From Bog-473 sp035552095 (GTDB taxonomy: Bacteria; Actinomycetota; Acidimicrobiia; Acidimicrobiales; RAAP-2), in the NCBI GenBank assembly GCA_035552095.1, contig DASZMA010000096.1, positions 1 to 64,000 of the forward strand: a DNA stretch of 64,000 nt, written 5' to 3'. Shown piece after piece: positions 7,431 through 15,672 of this stretch. Below the pieces are notes generated by a model, which saw nothing but the letters and a program-made list of their open reading frames with translations, did not search any database and was not told the DNA's origin. Position 1 is the first letter of the stretch; each line of letters opens with the position of its first letter. Made by a program: the position numbers and the translations under genes.

Positions 7431-8468
7431 GTGCCAATCCGAGCATTCGAGTCCGAGGTGTTGACGGCGCTGCTCGGGGCGCTCAGAGACATCGGCCTCG
7501 ACGTCAGCGAGGACAAGTGGGAGCAGCCCATCGATTTCGAGGGCCAACGACGGCGGGCCGACGCCGTGTTCACCGTCAGCGGGCAACAAGTGGTCGTTGA
7601 GGTGAAAGCCGTCGTTACTGAACGAGAGGTAAACCAGCTTGTCTCATACGCCCAGGCACTGCCGATTCCAATGCTCGTGGCGTCACGACGCATCGCCGAC
7701 GGCGCCCGCAAGCGTCTAAGGCAAGAGGGCGTCGGCTACTACGACGGGCGGGGTCGCCTCCGCCTAGCCTTGCCTGGCGTCGTGGTGGACACCGATGTTC
7801 CGCCAATGGACTCCCTCGGGCAGCCGCCGGCTGCCTTCGAAGGTGAGGTCGTCCGAGAGGTCGCGCTGGTCCTTCTCGATGAGCCGGATTCTCGTCACGG
7901 CACCAGGGCGATTGCACGCACCATTGGGCGAGCGCCGAGCGCGGTCTCGGCTGCTCTCGACCGTCTCCGGGCCAATGGTCTGCTCACGAGCGCCAACGAG
8001 CCCGTGATCCCAGAGCTCTTTTGGGAGTTAGTGGCGGTGTGGCGAAGAGCACCGCAACCGCTCGCTGGCCTCCCCGAACCAGGACGCGCAAGCCAGAACG
8101 CCCTCCTCCAGCTTGGGCTCCACGAAGAAACCGGATGGGCGCTCACCGACACGCTTGGGGCGAGGGCATGGGGGATGCCCATGGTCGTCAGCCCCAACTA
8201 CCCGCCCGACTTCTACGTGCCGACGATCATCGCTCTCCAGCGTGCGGTCGCACAGCTCGGGCGTGCCGAAGGGCCAGAGGACCGGGCATGTACCGTCGCC
8301 GTCGCGCCGGTGCCACTCGTTTGCCGGTGGCGAGATGATCGCCCTGGAGAGCACTGGAAGGTGGCAAATCACGTCGTGGTCGCCCTCGACATTGCCAAAG
8401 ACGAGGGGCGTGGTCGAGAGATCCTCGAGCGTTGGGAACCACCGAAGGGAATCATCCGTGTCTGGTAG
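7431..8468 (+). CDS. AbiEi-like antitoxin/regulator with N-terminal restriction-endonuclease-like domain
   Basis: 345 aa. The N-terminal part (about 1-100) carries RRRADAVF (D44) and VVVEVKAVV (E57-x-K59), the D...ExK pattern of the PD-(D/E)XK nuclease fold. A winged helix follows near residues 150-190 (AIARTIGRAPSAVSAALDRL). The C-terminal half resembles the domain found downstream of the winged helix in AbiEi antitoxins. It overlaps the downstream nucleotidyltransferase by 11 bp and has a palindromic operator upstream, the usual layout of type IV AbiE modules. GTG 7431 is preferred over ATG 7422, which overlaps the -10 box. The nuclease-like domain is the unusual part; whether it cuts DNA or only binds is unknown. 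Confidence 0.65.
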   Translation: MPIRAFESEVLTALLGALRDIGLDVSEDKWEQPIDFEGQRRRADAVFTVSGQQVVVEVKAVVTEREVNQLVSYAQALPIPMLVASRRIADGARKRLRQEGVGYYDGRGRLRLALPGVVVDTDVPPMDSLGQPPAAFEGEVVREVALVLLDEPDSRHGTRAIARTIGRAPSAVSAALDRLRANGLLTSANEPVIPELFWELVAVWRRAPQPLAGLPEPGRASQNALLQLGLHEETGWALTDTLGARAWGMPMVVSPNYPPDFYVPTIIALQRAVAQLGRAEGPEDRACTVAVAPVPLVCRWRDDRPGEHWKVANHVVVALDIAKDEGRGREILERWEPPKGIIRVW

Positions 8469-9249
8469 TTCCGAGCAGGGTGATGTCGTTGTTCTCGAGG
8501 ACGACGACAGTGGGCGAGTCACTGCATACGTCCAGACGCTGCTCCGGCTTCCTGATGACCCACCGTGGATCTTGGTCGGTGGTCTCGCCGTCAATGCGCG
8601 CGTCGGGCGCACACACCGTGCCACGAACGACATCGATACCGTCAGCTCCGACCAGGACCGTCTGGTGGAGATCCTGGTCGACTTCGCCGACGCCGAACCG
8701 ATTAGCGCGGCCAAGGTCCAATTCCATGATCCAGAAGTCGAAGTCGACGTGATGGACTCGACTGATTCCAAGGATCTGCCATCCGGCGAACGAGAACGTG
8801 CCTTTGCAGTGGCTCGGCGATTCGCAATGCGCTCAGGAACACCGATCACGATCGGAGTCGTGGACACCGACGGCGAGGTCATCAACCGAGCGACGATTCG
8901 AGTGGCATCTCGGGCGGCTCTCGTCGCGCTCAAGACCTTGTCCTTCCCTGAACGGATCGACGGTCGCTTCCGGCTAAAGGCTGGCTCGGACATCCAGGAT
9001 CTCTACCGCCTGGTCGAGCGGACCGACCTTGATGAGCTGGCCGACCAAGTAGGGGTAAGTGGTACCGAATTGACCGCATTCGTTGGCGCAGAACTCCGCC
9101 ACTATTTCACTGCGAATACAGCAAACCTCCGCTACGCACACGTCCGAATGCAGTCGTTCGCCAGGAATGCCGATTCGGCAGCCATTTCCGAAGCGGCCCT
9201 GTCCATCCTCGGCGTTCTCGGGGACATTCTCGGCGGCCAGGCCTCCTGA
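8458..9249 (+). CDS. Nucleotidyltransferase, AbiEii/MenA-like toxin candidate
   Basis: 263 aa. WILVGGLAVNARV (G41-G42) followed by RATNDIDTV (D58-x-D60) is the GG...DxD signature of the DNA polymerase beta-type nucleotidyltransferases used by AbiEii and MenA toxins. A third acidic cluster (VEVDVMD) follows at the expected distance. The GTG start at 8458 is preceded by AAGGGA at 7-nt spacing inside the upstream gene, and the two reading frames overlap, so translation is coupled. Characterised relatives inactivate tRNAs by adding nucleotides. That this protein is toxic is inferred from family and operon layout, not seen directly. Confidence 0.72.
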   Translation: MSGSSEQGDVVVLEDDDSGRVTAYVQTLLRLPDDPPWILVGGLAVNARVGRTHRATNDIDTVSSDQDRLVEILVDFADAEPISAAKVQFHDPEVEVDVMDSTDSKDLPSGERERAFAVARRFAMRSGTPITIGVVDTDGEVINRATIRVASRAALVALKTLSFPERIDGRFRLKAGSDIQDLYRLVERTDLDELADQVGVSGTELTAFVGAELRHYFTANTANLRYAHVRMQSFARNADSAAISEAALSILGVLGDILGGQAS

Positions 9250-9428
9250 GGACGGTACGTGATGGCTGTTCAGTTACGCCGCGCACAACGGCTCAGGGAA
9301 TGTGACTCGGAAGCGACGACGGGGCCAGGATGGTTGGGATTCGAGGAATCAGATGAAGTCTGGAAAGTCCACACTCCTGGGGAGGTCCGTGGGGAAGGTC
9401 CCGGATCAGAATGGCTACAGAGGCAGAG

Positions 9429-9499
<71 letters not shown>

Positions 9500-9524
9500 G
9501 AAACGGGGAGCAGTCTAAACCGTC

Positions 9525-9530
9525 TACCGT
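9525..9530 (+). promoter_or_regulatory. -10 box of the truncated haemoglobin gene, leaderless
   Basis: TACCGT followed by 7 nt and then GTG 9538, with no ribosome-binding sequence. It matches the TANNNT-N7-start pattern seen at several other genes in the window. Confidence 0.5.
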
Positions 9531-9537
9531 CGGACCC

Positions 9538-9918
9538 GTGGACGCGCTATTTGACCGGGTGGACGGTGAGCCATTCTTCGTCGAGCTGGTCGATCACTTC
9601 TATCTGGGTGTGGCGGGCGACCCGCTGTTGCGTCCGCTCTACCCCGAAGATCTGACCGAAGCGCGCCGGCACCTGGCGCTGTTTCTCGGCCAGTACTGGG
9701 GCGGCCCCCCGACCTACAACGAGGAGCGGGGCCACCCCCGGCTTCGCATGCGGCACGTGCCGTTCGTGATCGGCCCGGCCGAACGCGATGCCTGGCTCCG
9801 CCACATGCAGGAAGCGGTGGCGCACATGGTCGAGACGACCGGGCTGTCCGACCAGGACGCCCAGGAGCTCAATGCGTACTTCGACATGGCGGCCCGCAGC
9901 CTGGTCAACGCCCCCTAG
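9538..9918 (+). CDS. glbO: Truncated haemoglobin, group II (GlbO type)
   Basis: 126-aa 2-on-2 globin. FFVELVDHFYLGVAGDPLLRPLYPED at residues 13-38, QYWGGP (distal CD/E region), and RGHPRLRMRHVPF containing the proximal His region are diagnostic of group II truncated haemoglobins. The Trp of RDAWL is the conserved group II Trp. Members bind oxygen and peroxide and are linked to redox protection. The gene starts at GTG 9538, apparently leaderless, and ends one base before the convergent enoyl-CoA hydratase gene. Confidence 0.93.
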   Translation: MDALFDRVDGEPFFVELVDHFYLGVAGDPLLRPLYPEDLTEARRHLALFLGQYWGGPPTYNEERGHPRLRMRHVPFVIGPAERDAWLRHMQEAVAHMVETTGLSDQDAQELNAYFDMAARSLVNAP

Positions 9919-10722
9919 TCAGTCCAGGAAGACCGGTGGGCGGTGCTCGCGGCGGGCCCGGACCGACTCCTCGAAGTTCTTGGTGGTGATGCGGACGAAC
10001 AACTGGGCCGTGCCCTCGGCGTCCATGTGGGTTTGCAGGCTGGACGCGTCGAGGCTGTTCCAGAGCTGTCGCTTGGTCAGCTCGACGCCGGCCCGGCTCC
10101 AGCCATTGATGCGATCGGCCAGGGCGTAACACGTCTCCAGGAGGGTCTCCCCGGCCACCACGTTCGAGACCAAGCCGATGCGATCAGCCTCAGCGGCCGT
10201 GACGTCACGTCCGGTCAGCATGATCTCGGCGGCGCGCGACTGACCGACCGCCCGGGGCAGGAGGAAGCTGATCCCGAGTTCGGCGGCCGTCAGTCCGTTG
10301 TTGATGCCGGCGGCGCGGAAGTAGGCCGAGTCGGCGGCGATGCGGATGTCAGCCGAGAGGGCCAGGCAGAATCCGCCGCCGATGGCCGGACCGTTGACCG
10401 CGGCGATCACCGGTTGGTGCAACCGACGGATGGTGGTGATCACCTCATCGAGCAGCTCCATGGAGCGCAGGGCCATGGTGGGCAACGTGAGGCCGTCAAT
10501 GTGGGGAATGGTGCCGGGGTCCTCCAGATCAGCCCCCGAGCAGAACCCCTTGCCGGCCCCGGTGAGGACGACGACGCGGACATCGTTGTCATAGCCCACC
10601 TCACGGAGGGTGTCGCGCAGGGGGATCATCACGTCGAAGGCCATGGCGTTCATCCGCTCCGGCCGGTTCAGGGTGATCAGGGCGACATGGGGGTGGGGGG
10701 TGGCGACTTCGACGAATGACAT
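9919..10722 (-). CDS. Enoyl-CoA hydratase/isomerase family protein
   Basis: 267-aa crotonase-fold enzyme. ALITLNRPERMNAM, then VVVLTGAGKGFCSGADL (first oxyanion NH) and VIAAVNGPAIGGGFCLALSADIRIA (second oxyanion) are the family signatures. Acts on an acyl-CoA thioester; the exact substrate is undetermined. ATG 10722 (MSFVEVATP) lies 7 nt after TACCAT on the minus strand, so a leaderless start is likely; an in-frame ATG at 10731 overlaps that box. Divergent from the VOC gene. Confidence 0.88.
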   Translation of the reverse strand: MSFVEVATPHPHVALITLNRPERMNAMAFDVMIPLRDTLREVGYDNDVRVVVLTGAGKGFCSGADLEDPGTIPHIDGLTLPTMALRSMELLDEVITTIRRLHQPVIAAVNGPAIGGGFCLALSADIRIAADSAYFRAAGINNGLTAAELGISFLLPRAVGQSRAAEIMLTGRDVTAAEADRIGLVSNVVAGETLLETCYALADRINGWSRAGVELTKRQLWNSLDASSLQTHMDAEGTAQLFVRITTKNFEESVRARREHRPPVFLD

Positions 10723-10828
10723 GGCCCGCATGGTAGGGGCGCCCGTCGGAGGCGGCGGCTGGGGTGTCGACACGGTGACCGTCCTCCGACGGCGCCCCAC
10801 CGGCCCGGCATGACGGACCAGGATCGGG

Positions 10829-10834
10829 TACCGT
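10829..10834 (+). promoter_or_regulatory. -10 box of the VOC / aldo-keto reductase pair
   Basis: TACCGT at 10829-10834 would start a transcript about 30 nt before GTG 10872, leaving room for the AAAGGAG ribosome site. It lies in the divergent region shared with the leaderless promoter of the enoyl-CoA hydratase (TACCAT at 10730-10735 on the minus strand). Confidence 0.4.
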
Positions 10835-10871
10835 CGGAATGGCACGGCCATCACACAAAGGAGCTCGCACG

Positions 10872-11651
10872 GTGGAGTCTGAAGGGTACGAAAACGGAGT
10901 CCCGTCCTGGGTCGACCTGGGCAGTCCGGACCTGGCCAAGTCCAAGGAGTTCTATGGCGCCCTCTTCGGGTGGAACTGCCCGGAGGGGCCTGCCGAAGCT
11001 GGTGGCTACACCGTCTGTGACCTCGGCGGGAAGACCGTGGCCGGCCTGGGCCCGCAGATGAACCCCGACGCCCCACCCAACTGGTTGACCTACGTCAACG
11101 TGGACAGTGCCGACGACACCGTGGCCAAGGTGGCCGCCAACGGGGGCACCGTGTTCATGGAGCCGATGGACATCTTGGAGGCCGGCCGGATGGCCGTCTT
11201 CGCCGACTCGCTGGGGGCGGTCATCGGCCTGTGGCAGCCGAACCAGCACCTGGGGGCCCAGGTCGTCAACGAGCCGGGCACCTACTGCTGGAGTGAGCTC
11301 ATCTCGCCCGACCTCGACGCGTCCAAGGCCTTCTACCGGGCCGTCTTCGGCTGGGGGGCCGAGGATCTGGGCCCCGAGGGTGGCCCGGTGGCCTATACCG
11401 AGTGGAAGCTCGGCGGTAACTCCATCGGCGGCATGCTGCCCAAACAGGACACCATGCCGGCTGACATGCCCCCTTACTGGGGTGTCTATTTCACCGTGGC
11501 CGATGCTGACGCCTCGGTGGCCCGGGCCCAGGAGCTGGGCGCCACGCTCCTCATGCCCCCGATGGACATCGACCCCGGCCGCTTCGCCATGCTCTCGGAT
11601 CCGGTGGGGGCGTTCTTCAACGTGTTGGCGCTCAAGCCGGCCGGCGCGTAG
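10872..11651 (+). CDS. Two-domain VOC (glyoxalase/bleomycin resistance) family protein
   Basis: 259 aa made of two tandem VOC domains. The first (about 8-125) has SWVDLGSPDLAKSKEFYGALFGW and the second (about 135-255) has SELISPDLDASKAFYRAVFGW; each ends in a similar DP.G or DSLGA segment. Such proteins are metal-dependent lyases, dioxygenases or ligand-binding proteins, and the substrate is unknown. GTG 10872 follows AAAGGAG at 8 nt, better than ATG 10839, which lacks a site. Followed after 8 bp by an aldo/keto reductase. Confidence 0.88.
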   Translation: MESEGYENGVPSWVDLGSPDLAKSKEFYGALFGWNCPEGPAEAGGYTVCDLGGKTVAGLGPQMNPDAPPNWLTYVNVDSADDTVAKVAANGGTVFMEPMDILEAGRMAVFADSLGAVIGLWQPNQHLGAQVVNEPGTYCWSELISPDLDASKAFYRAVFGWGAEDLGPEGGPVAYTEWKLGGNSIGGMLPKQDTMPADMPPYWGVYFTVADADASVARAQELGATLLMPPMDIDPGRFAMLSDPVGAFFNVLALKPAGA

Positions 11652-11659
11652 GGACCGGC

Positions 11660-12559
11660 GTGGAGCGCCGCCGTCTGGGTCGCACGGGCCATGAGAGCAG
11701 CGTGGCCATCCTCGGTGGAGCCGCCTGCTGGGCCGCCACGCCGGCCGAGGCGGGCACGTGGCTCCAGAGTGCCCTCGACCGTGGGGTCAACCACCTCGAT
11801 ATCGCGCCACAGTACGGCGCGGCCGAGTCGGTCGTCGGCCCCCACCTGGCCACCCACCGGCAGGAGCTGTTCGTCGCCGGCAAGACATTGCGAGCCAATC
11901 CCGACGGCGTGCAGGACCAGTTCGACGCCACCCGCCGGTTGTTGCACGCCGAAGTGATGGATCTCTACCAGGCGCACGCCGTGACGTCGCTCGCTGAGCT
12001 GGACCGCCGCTCGGCCGCGTTGGAGCGGATCATCGCCCTGCGCGAGCAGGGCCACACCCGGTTCGCCGGCATCACCGGGCACGATCTCTCGGTCCCGGTG
12101 GCCTTCTTGGAGGCCCTGCGCCGCTTCGACCTCGACACCGTCATGTTCCCGGTCTATCCCGCCCTGTGGAGCCAGGCGGACTACCGCGAACCGGCCGAGG
12201 AGTTGCTCGCCCTGTGCCAGGAGCGCGACATCGGGGTCATGGTCATCAAAGCGGTGGCCCACCGGCCCTGGGCCGACCTTCGCCCATTGTCCGATGCCCT
12301 CGACGGCGATCCGGCCACCGAGGAGCGCTGGGCCGACTCGTGGTACGAACCGGCAGCGGACGAGGCTGACATTCGTCGCGGCGTCCACTTCGCCCTCTCC
12401 ACCCCCGGGGTCCACGGTTTCTGCACCCCGGGCGATATCGCACTCTTGCCGCGGGTGCTCGACGCCGCCGAGAGCTTCGCGCCGCTGAGCGCAGCCGAGC
12501 GGGACGCCGCGGTGGCGGCCATGGCGGCCGACGAGCTGATCTTCCCCATGCCGCGCTAG
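11660..12559 (+). CDS. Aldo/keto reductase family protein
   Basis: 299-aa (beta/alpha)8 oxidoreductase. RRLGRTGHESSVAILGGAA at the N-terminus, HLDIAPQYGAAESVVG (catalytic Asp and Tyr region) and LFVAGKT (catalytic Lys) match the family. NADPH-dependent carbonyl reduction is the family activity, and the substrate is unknown. GTG start 8 bp after the VOC stop, preceded by AGGGA. The pair probably forms one transcript. Convergent with the F420 oxidoreductase gene. Confidence 0.85.
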   Translation: MERRRLGRTGHESSVAILGGAACWAATPAEAGTWLQSALDRGVNHLDIAPQYGAAESVVGPHLATHRQELFVAGKTLRANPDGVQDQFDATRRLLHAEVMDLYQAHAVTSLAELDRRSAALERIIALREQGHTRFAGITGHDLSVPVAFLEALRRFDLDTVMFPVYPALWSQADYREPAEELLALCQERDIGVMVIKAVAHRPWADLRPLSDALDGDPATEERWADSWYEPAADEADIRRGVHFALSTPGVHGFCTPGDIALLPRVLDAAESFAPLSAAERDAAVAAMAADELIFPMPR

Positions 12560-12585
12560 ACGGTTCGCCCGCTCGAGGAGGCGGC

Positions 12586-13626
12586 TCAGCCGCTCCCGGC
12601 CTGCAAGGCGGCGATCACTTCGCCGAACGCACCGTCGTCGGCGCGGTCAGCCGGCGGCGACGCCACGATGCCTCGACCCAGGTCCCCGAAGCGCTGCCAG
12701 AGGAGGTCCGGGAGCTCCTCGAACGTCCCGCTGGGCACCAGGGTGTCCAACACCTCGTCGGAGAGGAGCGTGGACAGATCGTCCCAGCGATCGTGCCGGA
12801 CCAGGGCGCGGAGCTCGGGCCCCAGATCGCCCCAGCCGTAGAGCTCGAGGGTAGGGGCGTAGGCCGGCGTGGAGTACAAGAAGGCCAGCAGGCGCCGTTG
12901 GCGCTCCCGCTCGGTTTGCACGGCCTCGGGCGATGAGCCGGTGATGACCTGGGTGCCGATGACCAGTTCGAAGTCGGCCTCGACCAGGTCCCGGCCCGCC
13001 CGCTGCGCCCCCTCGGCCAGGCCGGGCCGGCAGGTGGTCTCCAGGTAGAGGGGATTGGAGTTGGTCGGATGGGTCACGAACCCGTCGGCCACCTCTCCAG
13101 CCAGTGCGCAGGCTCTCCGCTGCACGCCACCGAGGTAGAGGGGCGGGACGACCGTGGTGTCGTCGGGGCCGGGATTGAAGTACGGCTGCATCCGGGTGAC
13201 GCGGTAGTGCGTGCTCTCGAAGGACGGCGGCTCGCCGGAGACGAAGGCGGCCCAGACCGCCCGCACCGCTCCGACATAATCGCGTAGCTGCCCCACCGGA
13301 TCATGGCTGAAGACCATGGCGTAGCGATCCTCAATGTTCTGACGGATCTGGGTGCCCAGGCCGAGCTGGAACCGGCCCTCACTGAACTTCGAGAGGTCCC
13401 AGGCGGCGTACGCCGTCAAGGTCGGGCTCCGGGTGAAGGCCAGGGTGACGCTGGTCCGCACCGTGATTCGGCTGGTGTGTTCGGCCACCAGGAGCGCCAC
13501 AGCCAAGGAGTCGTGCACCGTCTCGGCCACGTGAAGGCCGTCGTAGCCCAGCGCCTCCACCCGTTGCGCGTGGGCGATCACCGCCGGAAGGGTGAGCCGG
13601 GGGTCCATGCCCGCGTACACCTTCAT
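12586..13626 (-). CDS. LLM class F420-dependent oxidoreductase
   Basis: 346-aa bacterial-luciferase-like monooxygenase/oxidoreductase. YDGLHVAETVHDSLAVA, then ITVRTSVTLAFTRSPTLTAYAAWDLSKFSEGRFQLGLGTQ match the deazaflavin-dependent subgroup common in mycobacteria and related actinobacteria. It probably reduces or oxidises an unknown organic substrate with F420. Its ATG overlaps the TGA of the upstream enoyl-CoA hydratase (ATGA), so the two are translationally coupled and may act in one acyl-CoA pathway. Confidence 0.87.
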   Translation of the reverse strand: MKVYAGMDPRLTLPAVIAHAQRVEALGYDGLHVAETVHDSLAVALLVAEHTSRITVRTSVTLAFTRSPTLTAYAAWDLSKFSEGRFQLGLGTQIRQNIEDRYAMVFSHDPVGQLRDYVGAVRAVWAAFVSGEPPSFESTHYRVTRMQPYFNPGPDDTTVVPPLYLGGVQRRACALAGEVADGFVTHPTNSNPLYLETTCRPGLAEGAQRAGRDLVEADFELVIGTQVITGSSPEAVQTERERQRRLLAFLYSTPAYAPTLELYGWGDLGPELRALVRHDRWDDLSTLLSDEVLDTLVPSGTFEELPDLLWQRFGDLGRGIVASPPADRADDGAFGEVIAALQAGSG

Positions 13627-14420
13627 GTCGCGCTGCCGGCCCCTCCCGTGCTCTGGGCCCGGCCCCGGGCGATGATGCCCTCGCGCTCCTGGGCCAGGCG
13701 CGACTGGTCGAACCGCTGAGCCATCCAGTCCCGAGAGGTCTTCGCTTCAGCCACCCAGGCCTCCCGGCCGGCCATGGCACCGATCTCGTCGTACATGCGG
13801 CGGACCTCGCGTACGTTCTCGGCCGGGATGGAGGCGATGGTCGACGCGATCTCCCGAGCCCGGTCCAGGAGGCTGTCATGGGGCACGACCTCGACCACCA
13901 GTCCCCAACGGCAGGCGGTCTCGGCGTCAATGAAATCGCCGGTGAAGGTCATCCGGCGGGCCCGGTCGACTCCGATGAGCTGGGGCAGGCGGATGGTCAT
14001 GCCCCCACCGGGCATGGCGCCCACCCGGGCGTGGGTGTCGGCGAAGCGCGCCCTGTCCGAGGCGATGAGGAAATCACACGACATGGCCAGTTCCAAGCCC
14101 CCGGTCACCGCGGCGCCGTTGATGGCGCCAATGATGGGCGTGTCGTGCTCGGGCATGAGGCCCAGGTGCTTGAGGGGGCTCTGCTGGCGCTGTTGTTGCA
14201 CGGAGCGAAGTTCCGTGGAGAGGGCACGGAGGTCGAACCCGGCGCAGAAAGCCGGGTCGGCGCCGGTGAGGATCATGGCGCCGACGTCGTCCCGGGCGTC
14301 GAGGTCCACAATGATCTCGTCGAGCAGTTGCGTCACCTCGCCCGAGAGGGCGTTGCGCGCTTCGGGCCGGTTGAGGGTGATGGTGCCCACGCGGTCAGCC
14401 ACGTCTACCTCGACGATCAT
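13623..14420 (-). CDS. Enoyl-CoA hydratase/isomerase family protein
   Basis: 265-aa crotonase-fold enzyme with VGTITLNRPEARNALS, MILTGADPAFCAGFDL and PIIGAINGAAVTGGLELAMSCDF, the paired oxyanion-hole motifs. ATG 14420 follows GAGGGG at 6 nt. It overlaps the F420 oxidoreductase by 4 bp and is the first gene of that pair. It differs clearly from the crotonase at 9.9 kb, so the two are not a recent duplication. Confidence 0.88.
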   Translation of the reverse strand: MIVEVDVADRVGTITLNRPEARNALSGEVTQLLDEIIVDLDARDDVGAMILTGADPAFCAGFDLRALSTELRSVQQQRQQSPLKHLGLMPEHDTPIIGAINGAAVTGGLELAMSCDFLIASDRARFADTHARVGAMPGGGMTIRLPQLIGVDRARRMTFTGDFIDAETACRWGLVVEVVPHDSLLDRAREIASTIASIPAENVREVRRMYDEIGAMAGREAWVAEAKTSRDWMAQRFDQSRLAQEREGIIARGRAQSTGGAGSAT

Positions 14421-14528
14421 CAGCGTCCCCTCTTCATGTCGGTACCCCAGCGTTCACCGGGGCGATACTGGCCCAGGAAAGCCGGGCCAGGCCACCTGGA
14501 CCTTACGGCCGGAACCCGATTGTGCGCC

Positions 14529-14921
14529 TCACGAGTACTGGCCGGGCACCAGCCCGTCGAACGAGACGATCGTGACGATTTTGCCGTCTGCGTCCAACCA
14601 GCCGAAGCTCCACCCCTCCATCGTCATGGTCGATCCCTCCCGGCGCTCCCAGGAGTAGCGGAAATGGGCATGGTGGATGTCGACGTCGCTGGTGCGCTGC
14701 AGCGACGTCTGGCGCCACCCGTCATGGCGAAAATGGCTGAAGGTGTCGCTGAGACCCTCGGGCCCATCGACCACGGCACTGGGACTGATGTAGACGAAGC
14801 CGGGAGCCAGGTTCTCGCTGAGGCAGCGCATGCGGTCCTCTTCGTCATCGTTGAAGACCGCTCCCATGAGGGCGTCGATCCGCTCGGCCACCGTCTCAGG
14901 GTGGTGGCGATGGCGCATCAT
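14529..14921 (-). CDS. SnoaL-like / NTF2-fold protein
   Basis: 130 aa. ETVAERIDALMGAVFNDDEEDRMRCLSENLAPGFVYISPSAVVDGPEGL resembles the N-terminal helices and first strand of SnoaL-like cone-shaped domains, which range from cyclases and isomerases to ligand-binding proteins. Start taken at ATG 14921 (MMRHRHHP); the codons upstream look non-coding. No ribosome site is obvious. Confidence 0.7.
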   Translation of the reverse strand: MMRHRHHPETVAERIDALMGAVFNDDEEDRMRCLSENLAPGFVYISPSAVVDGPEGLSDTFSHFRHDGWRQTSLQRTSDVDIHHAHFRYSWERREGSTMTMEGWSFGWLDADGKIVTIVSFDGLVPGQYS

Positions 14922-14989
14922 GCGGCCAGTTTCGCAGAACGGGCCACGCCGTTCCAACGGCCGTTCCCGCGGCACTCCTGCGGTCCGGC

Positions 14990-15076
14990 TCAGCGTCGCC
15001 GGGCCCAGACGTACAGCCGCGGGGTCGGGTGTTCGCGTTCGTAGGGGTCCCGCTCCTTGCCTTCGGTTTCGCTCAC
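14990..15076 (-). CDS. Possible 28-aa coupled small ORF after the GNAT gene
   Basis: GTG 15076 overlaps the TGA of the acetyltransferase gene (GTGA) and is preceded by GGGGGA at about 5 nt. The product starts VSETEGKERDPYEREHPT and is highly charged. Too short to recognise. It may be a real coupled micro-protein or chance. Confidence 0.3.
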   Translation of the reverse strand: MSETEGKERDPYEREHPTPRLYVWARRR

Positions 15077-15672
15077 CCTTGTCCCCCGTCGTCCTGGCTC
15101 CACTCTCCCCGCAGGAACCGGTAGGCGTAGGCGTCGTGCTGCCCATCGGCGAAGTGCTCCCACCCTCGCAACAACGCCTCCTGGGTGAAGCCAGCCGACT
15201 CGGCCGTGCGTTGGGAGGCCGTGTTCCACGGCTCAATGAAGAGGTTGAGTCGGGGGATGGCGAGTTGGTCGAAGGCGAAGGCCACCACGGCGTGCAAGGC
15301 CGAGCTGGCCAACTTCCTGCCCCGCGCCTCCTCCAGCAGCCAGTAGCCGATGGTGGCCCGCCCGTTCTCTATCTCACGCAGCCACAGTCCGATGGACCCC
15401 AGGCCCCGGTCGGGCTCGCTGACATCGGCCAGGACGAACGAGTAGCCGTGCCCTCCGGTCGCCCGTTCACCCTGTCGGGCTAGGAAGGCCCGCCCCTCGT
15501 CGTCGCTGTAGTCCGCCGGGACCGAGGTGATGGTCGGGATGTACGGGTCCCGGGCCGCTTCTCGCACCAGGGGCAGGTCGGAGAGGCTGAACGGCCGCAG
15601 GAGCACCGGACCCGAGCGGAGCTCGGGCACCTCCAGCGGGGCGTCGAAGGTGGTGAGGTCGAACGCCCTCAT
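15073..15672 (-). CDS. GNAT acetyltransferase, RimJ/RimL type
   Basis: 199 aa. LLRPFSLSDLPLVREAARDPYI, then GSIGLWLREIENGRATIGYWLLEEARGRKLASSALHAVVAFAF (acetyl-CoA loop region) and LNLFIEPWNTASQRTAESAGF match the RimJ/RimL branch, which acetylates N-termini or small amines. Its ATG overlaps the stop of the 400-aa gene upstream (ATGA), so it is translationally coupled to the methyltransferase operon. Confidence 0.88.
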   Translation of the reverse strand: MRAFDLTTFDAPLEVPELRSGPVLLRPFSLSDLPLVREAARDPYIPTITSVPADYSDDEGRAFLARQGERATGGHGYSFVLADVSEPDRGLGSIGLWLREIENGRATIGYWLLEEARGRKLASSALHAVVAFAFDQLAIPRLNLFIEPWNTASQRTAESAGFTQEALLRGWEHFADGQHDAYAYRFLRGEWSQDDGGQG

